From Gigaspora margarita (Eukaryota; Glomeromycota; Glomeromycetes; Diversisporales; Gigasporaceae): a stretch of 64,000 nt of DNA. The stretch covers positions 274,058 to 338,057 of the forward strand of contig WTPW01000194.1 in NCBI GenBank assembly GCA_009809945.1, given 5' to 3'. A program made the position numbers and the translations under genes. The notes beneath the pieces are model-generated. The model made no database searches, had not been told where the DNA came from, and saw only the letters and a list, made by a program, of their open reading frames with translations. Position 1 is the first letter of the stretch, and each line of letters starts with the position of its first letter. This document shows positions 23,318 to 33,311 of the stretch, piece after piece.

Positions 23318-24858
23318 CGTAATTTTACTAGAATCAAAATTTTCATTTTAGAAATAGGCCGATGCCTAGTAACACCGATCGTTTAATTTAAATATATCAT
23401 GTGGCATTCTATTGTTCTATTGTAAATTCTATTCATTCTTTTCTATATATTGTTCTATTGACTTTTAATATTAAATTCTATTATAAATATAGATATATAT
23501 ATATATTTAGCTTTTTAATTTAATTAATAATTTAAGAATTGCAAATTATTAAGAACAATCCAATTTTTTATATCTGATATGTAGCAAAAAAATGTCTTAT
23601 TATTCTACTCGCGGACATAATTTTTCTATTGGTCAATACTACTTGTAAACTACTGTAACTACTATTATCATTCAAAAATAAGCGAATGAATTGATGCTTC
23701 ATGGATTCTAATAATTTATGTTAGCTACGTACTGTACGTAAATACTGTTAATATTTATTTGAATCAAAAGTTTTATGATGCCCATAATTTGAAAAATTTA
23801 TAATATATATCTCGATATTCCTGGTACATACGTAGGCACACTCGTGTGTTAAAACTTAAACGCAATATATCAATTTTTTATGGTAAAATACCAAAAACTC
23901 TGCGTAATAGTGCAGATTACTTCATTTTGGTTATGTAGGCGTCCTCAAGATCTCTTTCAATAGACTCAACAAAAACTGATCTGCTCACCTATACTACACT
24001 GATTTGCTATAATTTCTTGCTTGCGGCTAACTTCATTCGTCCCTGTAAAAAATTTTTCCGAATATTTCCGTTATTTCCGTTATTTCACCATACTTTTTGT
24101 GAAAACTACAACATAGATAAGCCGAATAATCTCCATTATATGTAACATTATGGAAAAACATGGAACGGATCGACTTTTTTATTGGGCGTCGAGGTAATGT
24201 AACCATAGCTTCAATATACCTATCATATCCACCGATTTGGTTTGACCCCAAAATTAGCCAATCATAATTGAGAATTATTTGTCGTTAAAATTTATTTCAA
24301 GGTGAGTTTTTACAAAAAGAGTCTTTTAAACTTACTTTGAAACCATAATTAAGTGTATAGAATATTGCAATATCTACATGTTTAATTATTAGTTAAAGGT
24401 AGGTCAAAAAGGCTGTTTTCCTGAAAAATTATTTCCGAATTCGCCCTTACCCATTATACAACCAATCGTTCAATGGCAAACCAATCGTTCACCACCCGAA
24501 TATACTCGAACGCTTCAACAACTAGTGATAGTACTTTCGTTTACGGCTTAGTGTAGTTGTTTTTTTAGTATGTATTGCTTGTTTATCTCATATAAAAGCT
24601 AAAAAGCTTTTGTTATTGATGTTTCGTTTGTTATTCTTCACGTCACTTAATGGCAAAAGTTCGTGTAACCGTTTATCGAAAAAGACCCCTAAAAATCAAA
24701 TCGGTGGATATGTGTTTATAGGCTGAACGCTACTATACTGATGATACACCAGAATAATTTAACAAGTTATTATATTGTATAACCAATGCAAGTAATAAAT
24801 ATGATGTGATATTGATGTATTAATATCTATTTTGATTTTCTTTTATTCATAAATCAAA
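23318..24858. promoter_or_regulatory. Right-arm 5-prime flank of the kinase gene
   Basis: Inverted counterpart of 19453-20525 (see the block matches there). It carries about 670 bp (about 24044-24715) that the left arm lacks. The last 140 bp before the start codon at 24859 are the best conserved part between arms and are the likeliest promoter/5-prime UTR. No core promoter motif is clear. Confidence 0.55.
24226..24702. mobile_element. TIR element within the right-arm-only segment
   Basis: CATATCCACCGATTTG near 24226 is inverted at the right end (CAAATCGGTGGATATG, ending about 24702), and TTTGACCCC pairs with GACCCC inward. It lies within the segment absent from the left arm. 24044-24225 (TTCCGTTATTTCCG words) may belong to the same or another insertion. 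Non-coding. Confidence 0.6.
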
Positions 24859-27800
24859 ATGTCAAATGAAGATTTGACCAAAGTAATCGATGATTTCAAT
24901 CAACTAAATTTCACTAATTGCCAAAAAATGGAAGATATGAATGATCCAGATGGAATGTATTGGCTTGGAAATTGTTACGAATATGGAATTGGAATTGAAA
25001 AGGATGAAAACAAGGCATTTACATATTATCAAAAATCGGCAGACATGAATGATTCTAAAGGAATGTATCAAGTTGGCTATTGTTATTATTTAGGAATTGG
25101 AGTTGAAATCGATAAGCATAAAGCATTTGCATATTATCTGAAATCTGCAGAGGCAGGTAATTATATGGGAATTTGGAAAACTTCCTGGTGTTACTATTAT
25201 GGATTTGGCGTGGAACAAAATCATGAAAAATCTAAGGAATGGATCGAAAAGTGAGTTAATTATTATAATGTTTGTAGTTTATTCAAGCAATATTTCTTAT
25301 ACAATTTTAATTATCAGGGAGTAAGTAAAGAGCATTTATAAATATATTTATTTGAATTTAAGCTTATAAATACGTATTTATTGTGTGTTATTTTTAGCCC
25401 GTAAGTTTAAAAAACATTTAATAATTTTTACTACATAAAAACAACAAAACAAGTTCACAAAACAAGTTCATAAATACTTATTTACCGTACGTACAAATCA
25501 TTTCATTCGCATTAATCATTTCATTCAGCACGTGAGTATAAAGAACATTTAATAAATTTTACCATATAAAAACAGCAAAATAAGGTCGCAAAACAAGATC
25601 AAAAATACTTATTTACCATTACGTACAAATCATTTCATTCAGTGTGTGAGTATAAAAAATATTTAATAATTTTACTACATAAAAACAGCAAAATAAGTTC
25701 ACAAAACAAGAACATAAATACTTATTTACCATTATGTATAATTCATTTCATTCGCATTAATTTAGTTAGTGAGTATAAAGAAAATTTAATAATTTTATTA
25801 CATAAAAACAGCAAAACAAGTTTATAAAACAAGAACAAAATACTTATTTACCATTACGTACAATTCATTTCATTCGCATTAATTTAGCCGGTGAGTATAA
25901 AGAACATTAGCAAAACAAGTTCACAAAACAAGAACATAAATACTTGTTGCAGCTGATGCTGAAAACGGCTGATGCTGAAATTTCGACCTATTTTGATACA
26001 AATTTTTTAAAAATTTTTGGGGGGTACTTTTGTCAGTTTTTTTTTTTAGGGTTGGGTTAGGGTTTAGGGTTAGAATTGATTATTAAAGNGTATATGTGGA
26101 TTTTAGCAGGGCATATATTTTCAAATCGCGACCCCAAATTTCAGCATCAGCTGCGACAATACTTATTTACCATTACGTACAATTCATTTCATTCGCATTA
26201 ATCATTTCATTCAGCATGTGAGATAAAGAACATTTAATAATTTTACTACATAAAAACAGCAAAACAAGTTCACAAAACAAGAACATAATTACTTATTTAC
26301 CGTTACGTACAAATCATTTCATTCACATTAATTTAGTCTGTGAGTATAAAAAATTTAATAATTTTACTACATAAAACCAGCAAAATAAGATCACAAGACA
26401 AGAACAAACCTACTTATTTACCATTACGTATAAATAATTTCATTTATTTAGTGAGTATAAAGGACATTAAAGTTACAAAACAAGAACATGAATACCTATT
26501 TACCATTATACACAAATCATTTCATTCGCATTAATCATTTCATTTGCATTAATAATTTCATTCAGCTAGTGAGTATAAAGAACATTTAATAATTTTACTA
26601 CATAAAAACAGAAAACAAGATCACAAAATAAAAACATAAATACTTATTTACCATTACGTACAAATCATTTCATTTGCATTAATCATTTCATTCAGCGAGT
26701 ATAAAGAACATTTAATCATTTACTAGATAAAAAAACAGCAAAACAAGTTCACAAAACAAGAACATAAATACTTATTACCATTACGTACAAATCATTTCCT
26801 TCGCATTAATTTAGTCAGTAAATATAAAATTATTTACATTCGATTTAAAGTTTAAAAGCGCAGATGCAAAATAAAACATTATATATTATGTAGGAAATCT
26901 AGGTTTGGAAAATGCGCACATTGTAATGAATATAACACGAATCGAGCATGGTGTCTGTCATGTGACTCTGATAAAGCAACAAGATGGACAAGTGGAAATA
27001 AGGTTATTGACGAATGCATAAAACCGTTCCAACTTAAAACCTTTGAATATGAAGACACGATTGAATGGATTCCATTTGATAGATTTTCAGATGTTAAAAA
27101 AATCGGTAAAGGAGGATTTGGCTCTGTATATTCAGCACTCTGGTTGGATGGCATACGAAAAGTTGATGGTGATAAATTTAATTATATAAAAGCACGTGAA
27201 CCATCCAGCATCGTTGCACTCAAGACGTTGACCAGTTCTAAGGAAAACAATAATAATTTTTTAAAAGAAGTAATTTAATTTATTGATTTAATAATTTATA
27301 CAATAGTTGTTTGAACTAATTTATTGATTAAACCTTAAGTTTAAAAGTCTTATGAAATGCAAATTAAATTATTGTAAACTCGCGATGTATGGAATAACTC
27401 AAAATACAAAAACAAAAGAATTCTTGATGGTATTTCAGTATGTGAATGATGGGAGTCTTTATAAATATTTAAGAAAGAATTTTAGTATACTTACATGGCA
27501 GAATAAATTGCAAATACTTAATAACGTTTCAGAAAATTTAGATTCTATTCACAGATTTGCAGAATATATTCATGCTGATTTTCACAGTGGCAACATTTTG
27601 CTAGATCAGCAATCTTACATCGCAGACCTTGGATTGTCTAAAACAAAAGATGAGAGTGTTTCAGAAGGAGAGATTTATGGAGTTATGCCCTATGTTGCAC
27701 CAAAAGTTTTATCAGGCAAGCAGCAGTTTACACAAGCAGCAGATATTTATGGTTTTGGAGTTATTATGTCAGAGATGTCAACGGGACAAAGGCCTTTTGA

Positions 27801-28170
27801 TGGTGATGAATTTGATCACAAACTTGCATTCAAGATTTGCAAAAGAGGATTGCGACCAGATTTTGCACCTGGAACTCCTAAATGCTATATTGAATTGGCT
27901 ATGAAATGCATGGATAATGATCCACAAAAACGGCCTGATACCAGTAATATTCATACTACAATAGATCGTTGGTTCGAGCAGATAATTAGTTCAGATGATA
28001 ATGAAATTAAAAAGCAATTTTTAGATAACAAAGTTATTAAATCATTGCCAATACCAAAGAATTCAGATGAAAAGTATACTAGCAAAATTATTAGTACACA
28101 ATTAATTTCAAAGGTGATTGAAGGTATTTATTACTTAGAGTTGTCTCAAGTTGATTCTGTTGAACTTTGA
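24859..28170 (+). CDS. Sel1-repeat / zinc-knuckle / protein kinase paralogue with tandem intron array
   Basis: Plus-strand paralogue of the gene at 15276-19452, predicted 544 residues. Proposed exons: 24859-25250 (MSNEDLTK start; three Sel1-like repeats), 12 three-base micro-exons (25318-26817), 26894-27269 (zinc knuckle CAHC/CLSC at about residues 150 and 163, WTSGNK, GKGGFGSVY at about 214, VALK), and 27340-28170 (HADFHSGNIL at about 346, DLG at about 364, stop TGA). All phases agree. Two differences from the left copy matter. The APE motif reads APK (about 388-390), losing the Glu that normally bonds to the C-lobe, so activity may be reduced. And a C-terminal intron has shrunk to 15 bp and is translated (28124-28138). 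AATAAA-like CAAATAAATC follows at about 28191. Function is inferred from motifs. Confidence 0.82.
25251..26893 (+). other. Array of 13 tandem intron units separated by 12 three-base micro-exons
   Basis: Units run GT...AG with 3 bp between each AG and next GT. Triplets: GGA 25318, CCC 25398, CAC 25529, TGT 25643, TTA 25766, CCG 25888, CAT 26215, TCT 26337, TGA 26452, CTA 26566, CGA 26696, TCA 26815. Typical unit length is 111-128 bp; the first, second and last are 67-77 bp and one of 324 bp holds a MITE. Donors are GTGAGT or GTAAGT, except GTGAGA at 26218, GTATAA at 26455 and 26699, and GTAAAT at 26818. From the phase set by the Sel1 exon (AA, phase 2) the series reads KDPTVYRILDYDQ with no stop and runs into KSRFGKCAHC. 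Confidence 0.8.
25944..26159. mobile_element. MITE (family M3, copy 2) inside one intron unit
   Basis: Ends TTGTTGCAGCTGATGCTG and CAGCATCAGCTGCGACAA are inverted; TAC flanks both sides (25941-25943 and 26160-26162), and neighbouring units show the empty site. The loop shares the TTAGGGTTTAGGG and TATRTGGATTTT words with 18561-18786. It hit a different place in the unit than copy 1, so the two insertions are independent. Confidence 0.85.
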
Positions 28171-28455
28171 AAGCTTTGTGTATTTATATTCAAATAAATC
28201 AGCTTTATCTATATTATAATTTGCAAATAATTATAATTTAAATTGTATTTAAATACTAAACAAGATATACTTTGTGAAAATACAATAAAAAAAAGAATTT
28301 TTTTGTATTAAATTTTTAGATAATTAAATATAGGTATTTTATAAAAACTAGTAAAATTATTTTATTTATTTTATATTCATTATTTTAGAGTAAATAAAAT
28401 TTAAGTTAAATGAAATTATATAAAATTGCATATAATATAAGTTTTGAATTAAATA

Positions 28456-28778
28456 CAGTCAACCCTTTCTAAATGCAACTCTACTAAATATAACACCTCT
28501 CTAAATGCACAATGGAAGGTTAGCTCTACAATGGGACTATAAATAAATGCATGTTCTTTATTCTGTAAGTGCATGCTTATTTTTGGCCCACTTATAAAAA
28601 CTTCTTTTATAAATGCATTTATGTGACTATCTGCTATTAACCAGTCAAAGTCATTATTTTAGCCTACTAAAGCTATATTTATCATGTAATAATAGTCATA
28701 TTATGATTTTATTAGTGTTTTCTAATTGCATTATGCATGTTCTAGAGCAAAGCAATATGTATTTAGAGAGGGTTGCTG
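28456..28778. mobile_element. Tc1/mariner- or pogo-like MITE with TA duplication
   Basis: Ends CAGTCAACCCTTTCTAAATG and TATTTAGAGAGGGTTGCTG are inverted and TA flanks both sides (28454-28455, 28779-28780). Interior non-coding, with several TAAATGCA words. A solo end of the same kind (GAGAATTGACTGTATA) lies near 37698-37713. Confidence 0.78.
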
Positions 28779-28933
28779 TATTAGAAACTAAATTCTATTA
28801 TTATATTTAAAACTATTTTAAAACTTAGTAAAATATTGAATTTCTAATATTGTCTATAATTACAGTTCAAAAATATACCAAAAATAAATTGCTCTTTTAT
28901 AGTATAAAATGTTGATTAGAAGAATTCAGATTT

Positions 28934-29029
28934 TTTTTTTTTTTTTTTTTTTAAAGCGAGGTCCATTCCCTCTTCCAATTTTATTAATAATTTATAAATT
29001 CATATTACAATGCTTTTACAATTACTATG
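28934..29029 (-). mobile_element. Very short 5-prime-truncated LINE tail
   Basis: A poly-T run followed by AAAGCGAGGTCCATTCCC and about 70 bp more, flanked by TAGAAGAATTCAGATTT on both sides (about 28917-28933 and 29031-29047). The 17-bp duplication and the tail mark target-primed reverse transcription with severe truncation. Confidence 0.8.
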
Positions 29030-29349
29030 TTAGAAGAATTCAGATTTCATAACATATGAGCATTAATTAATCAAATTAATAAAAAGCGCAAAATATAATA
29101 AAATATATAAATAAGTAATAAAGCATTATTTTTACTAAATTTTATAGTACTCCAAGTTAGTATTGTACATAGAACATGTTCTAAAATCCAAGCCTATGTT
29201 CTAAGTTTAAATAATTAATAAATTGATAGGTCTGTAGATAGATTACAAGTCATCTGAATAAATAATCTTAGTATAACATAATACAAATTATATGTTTATT
29301 ATTTAGAGTATAAATGCTAAGTATTTCTAAGAAAATCTTTTTTTTATAG

Positions 29350-29580
29350 CCAAGATTGATTAATTAAAAGTTGTAGAGCTCATTGAAGCACACCTGTTAA
29401 ATGATTAAAATTAGATCAGTAGATGCTGAGATATTATTAAAAAATATATTAATGACTATATAAAATCTTTATATAAACAATAGTTTGTTTATATACTAAT
29501 TTTATATAATTATCCAATTATTTTTTAAAGATATCTTATCAACTACTAGGCCAATTTGAACAATTTAACCTTTTTTAGAT
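29350..29580. repeat. Inverted repeat carrying the GTTGTAGAGCTC module
   Basis: AAAAGTTGTAGAGCTCATTG at 29367 opens an arm that meets its inverse at a TTATATAAACAATAG / TTTGTTTATATA centre near 29470-29500. It is a diverged relative of the hairpin at 13420-13815. 29048-29349 is A/T-rich with nothing recognised. Confidence 0.55.
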
Positions 29581-29599
29581 TATTTTCTTTCAGAATCAC

Positions 29600-30314
29600 C
29601 TTGAAGTAAACTTTTCATTGCTATGGAGTTATTGCTTTTGTAAATATTATTTGTTTTTTTTTTGCTTGTTCTTTTTTTTTTTTTAACCTTTTTTCTTCTT
29701 TTTAGTGTAATTGCATTGTTGGTGTTATCATTTTGGAATTATCTTGGAATAAATTCTACATTGCTATTGTTGTTATTGGAATCTTTACTAGTATTAAAGA
29801 TTTAATGTTCCCAGTGTTTTCAGAAACATTTAAAAAAATTAAAAAATATTAAATTTAGAATTTATATTCCCTATTAGAAACAAAGTAAAAACTGACCTTC
29901 ACCTTTTCCAAGAGGAAAATGTAACATGCCACTACATCTATCATTATGTCCTAATATTTCCGTAAAAGTTATAATTTGTGTTCTTTATAATGATTGGTAT
30001 AGCTTGCTTTTTTTTAGTTGTAGCATGGCATGTATGGGATTTTTTTTAGTTATATACTTATTTAGCTATGGAATTAGATTGTGATTGATTTTTATTAAGA
30101 AACATTAAAACTTTTTTGAAAACATAAATTTAATATTTTATGTTCCTGAAGAACAAAAAAAAATTTAATTTTTTTTCACTAGTCATCACCTTTGTAAATA
30201 TTATTTAGATGGATATTTTTTTTTGCTTTTTTTTTAACCTTTTTTTTCTTTTTTTGATATAATTGTATCTATGGTGTTATTATTTTGGAATTGCTGTGGA
30301 GTAAACTCTTTATT

Positions 30315-30377
<63 letters not shown>
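29600..30377. repeat. Imperfect direct duplication ending in a 62-T homopolymer
   Basis: The segment around 29630-29790 (GTAAATATTATTTGTT..., TTTTAACCTTTTTTCTT, TTTTGGAATTRYYKTGGA) recurs at about 30190-30310. It ends in 62 consecutive T at 30316-30377, the longest homopolymer in the window, probably a retroposon tail on the minus strand; the body would be 30378 to about 30660. Confidence 0.55.
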
Positions 30378-30384
<7 letters not shown>

Positions 30385-31530
30385 CAGTCATGCTACAACT
30401 TTATTTCTTTAGTTTATATATATTGTAACTCCAGTATAGCATATGTTTGTCTACTCTAAGTTGACTTTTGTTTATAAAGTGTGACCCACCCAGGTGTCCT
30501 TAAGATCCTTAAATGTGACCTGCTATATCAAACTTTTTCCTCATTGTAACCCCTTATCTCAGGTAGATTTAGAGTATCTGAATTACTGATTGGAAGTTTG
30601 TCACCTATCATAACTACCTACTTTTTAACCCTTTTCTTCTAACTTCTTGAGTAGCAAGATTCTACTAAAAAAAAACAAATGATAAAAGTAAAAGAAAATA
30701 ATAAAAGGGAAAAAAACTATACTATCTAAATGAAAGACCAAAAAATAATCAAAGAAAATATGAAAAGAAAGGAGAAAAGGGCAAAATGTAGATGGCTATA
30801 ATAGCACAATTTATGCCTATGCCCGACAATAAAAATTAAATAATATTGTGCAAGAAATCACTTTATCTAAGTATTTTATGTACAATAAGAGAAAAACCAA
30901 AGAAAAATCTGGAATTTAGTTTTTACAGAACTGTCTACTCCACTGCGCTATATCTTATTATATGTCTGTTCCTGTTTATTAACTTGCATACCTTCTTTTT
31001 GATTAGAATAGAAACAACAATGCTGATCTTTTGAAAAGAGTACGCCAAATTTCCTACTTTTTGTCCAAAATCCCAGAAAAAACTTCAAGCAAGATTATGA
31101 TAGCAGATATATGGTTGTAATGTACTTGTTGCCAAAAAAATTTAAAGAGAGTGTTGAAAACTCATTTTTAGTTCACCGCCTAGCCAACAATATCACCTTC
31201 ATCGATGGAAAAAACCTTTTACCAGAATTTTTTGTACCAAGAGTGCCCACTGCTAGTTATTTTGCGCAACTAACACTTTTGGCTTGCATGCTGAATATAT
31301 AAAGGAGTCAGTAAAAAAGACAGAAATAAGAGGTTGATCTTATAAAAACCAGTATTAATAGCTGCTTCATCTTTTACTAAAAATTTTTTGTTTTTCTTTT
31401 GTTCAGAAATTTGGCCAAGTGATTGATAGGTAGAGTTGTGCTATATAATTGTATTGCTATTATTGTTATTGAAGTTATTACTATTTAATCAAAGCAGATA
31501 AGTTGGTTATCAAATGTAGCTTTTGGGTAG
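30378..31530. other. Non-coding stretch, probable retroposon body then unclassified sequence
   Basis: 30378-30660 has a more even base composition (CCACCCAGGTGTCC, CCCCTTATCTCAGG) and directly follows the long poly-T, which fits a minus-oriented retroposon. I could not find a tRNA-type head or protein. From 30660 to 31530 I see no supported gene. Confidence 0.35.
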
Positions 31531-31533
31531 TTA

Positions 31534-31727
31534 TTGTGACAAATTAAAATAAAATCCAGATTAAAATGAAATTATAGTATAAAATCTCAAAAACTAAATT
31601 TTTTTTGGGATGTATTTTTTAGAGTTAGTGGTTAGAGTTAGGGTTTAGTTTTAAAAAAAATAAGTATTAGTAGGTTTTAGAAGGTTAGTAGGTTAAATAG
31701 AAAATAAAAATTTATGATCTGTAATAG
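31534..31727. mobile_element. MITE (family M3, copy 3)
   Basis: Ends TTGTGACAAATT and ATCTGTAATAG are degenerate inverted repeats, flanked by TTA (31531-31533 and 31728-31730). The layout matches copies 1 and 2: a TTTTTTAG..., a GTTAGGGTTTAG word and a GTAGGTTTT word in the same order. It is much more diverged and has lost CG dinucleotides. Confidence 0.65.
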
Positions 31728-32150
31728 TTATTACTATTTTGTTTAAAAAGTTTTTTTATATTTTATTCTTGTATAATCTTGGCTTTTTATTAACTTCTAC
31801 TAAATTTTTGTTAGATTTTCTATATCATTTTTGGTGCATAGTTAGATATTTTGTATAGGTATTATCCTTTTGTTTCTTGATTTTTTTTTTTTATATTGTA
31901 AATTGATCTTTGCCTTACTAATACCCACTAATTCTATAATAGGTTTTGGTATTAATTTTGGTCATAGTTAATGTAAAAAAGATTCTTTAAATAGGTCTAA
32001 TTTTTTTCTTGTATCATTGTTTTTCACTTTACTAACATATCTACTAACTCTTTTTAACAGGTTTTTGGGAATCGGTTAAAGCCAGGTCTATTTATATATT
32101 GATCTATATATTGCATAAGTTCCATTTTTGATATCTATGTAGTCTGCTAA

Positions 32151-32277
32151 TAGTATTGGGCTCTGGACCAAAAGTTCACTTTACTGAACTTATAAACTGG
32201 ACTACTGGACTTATAGGTCCAGTGGACCAATTTATAAGTCCAGTTTCAGTTTAGTTTTACTGGACTTCCCAACACTG
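32151..32277. mobile_element. hAT-like MITE
   Basis: Ends TAGTATTGGG and CCCAACACTG; flanking 8-mers TCTGCTAA and CCTGCTAA match at 7 of 8. The 127-bp body is built of TTATAAGTCCAGT / ACTGGACTTATA words. Non-coding. Confidence 0.75.
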
Positions 32278-32394
32278 CCTGCTAACCTTAAATGCATCAA
32301 AAAACTAACCCTAATGAACCTGGCTTTAATGGTTTCTAGTTTTTGATATCATTTTTTGTGCATAGTTGGAACAATTGAACCTTTTGGGCAGGTA

Positions 32395-32800
32395 TTAGTA
32401 TTATTATTTTAGTATTAACAATTTAGGCTCAATTTTTTTTCTCATACTAGTAATCTAATTTAGTTATTTGGTATTGGTAATTTGGGCTTAATTTTTTTTT
32501 TTTTATACTAGTAATATAACTTCATTGTTTGGTATTAGTAATTCATACTGGATTTTTTTTTCTTCTTGTTGCTAATAATATAACTTTGCTATTTTGGCAT
32601 TGGCAATTTGAACACAATTTTTTTCTTCTTGTTACTAGTATTATACTTTATAAGCTTTAGTATTGTTAAGTATTATCATTCTGATGTTGGTGATTCAAGC
32701 TCAATTTTTTTTTTGTTATTTTGGTATTATTAATTTGGGCTTGATTTTTTTTTTTTGAAATTGGCAATTCAAGCTTATTTTCTTTTTTTTTTATATTACT
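32395..32800. repeat. Tandem repeat of about 60-65 bp, roughly six copies
   Basis: Each unit has a TTTGGTATTRGTAATTTGGGCT-like word (in parts), a poly-T patch and TACTAGTAATATAACTT. Units differ by poly-T length. Non-coding. 31728-32150 is A/T-rich with nothing recognised. Confidence 0.6.
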
Positions 32801-32824
32801 ATATATAATAAAAGTATTATATAG

Positions 32825-33090
32825 GTTACCGTCAATAGAAATAAGGCAGATCAACATTTTTAAAAAAATCAATACCTTTACTCTCACAGCTCATATCTCA
32901 ATGAATATTGAAGCAATATTGATGATTTAATATTCATAAGAAAGCTTAGATTGTAGGCTTTCTTTGACTATTAAATTATCAAGTTAGCTTTAATATTCAT
33001 TGAGATATGAGCTATGAAAGTGTGAAAGTAAAGGTATTAATATTTTTTAAAATATTGATTTGTCTTATTTCTATTAATGGCAGCCCATAT
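32825..33090. mobile_element. Hairpin-type TIR element
   Basis: GTCAATAGAAATAAGGCAGAT at the left is the inverse of TTTGTCTTATTTCTATTAATGGCAG at the right. Inner arms share CTCATATCTCAATGAATATT and its inverse. Arms about 110 bp, centre near 32955. No coding capacity. Confidence 0.7.
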
Positions 33091-33311
33091 ATAATTATGT
33101 AATTGCAATATTATTTTTTAATTATAAAAAACTTTTTTTTTGTTTTTGTATAATTGACTCTTATTGGTAAATCATTATATTACATATCGAATTGATTTTA
33201 ATAATAATAAAAAAATAATATTAACCATGTAATTAATTTTAATTAGCTAATTACAGATCATTATAGTAACAAATTACCATAAACTAATGGTTTAAAAATA
33301 TATATATAATT

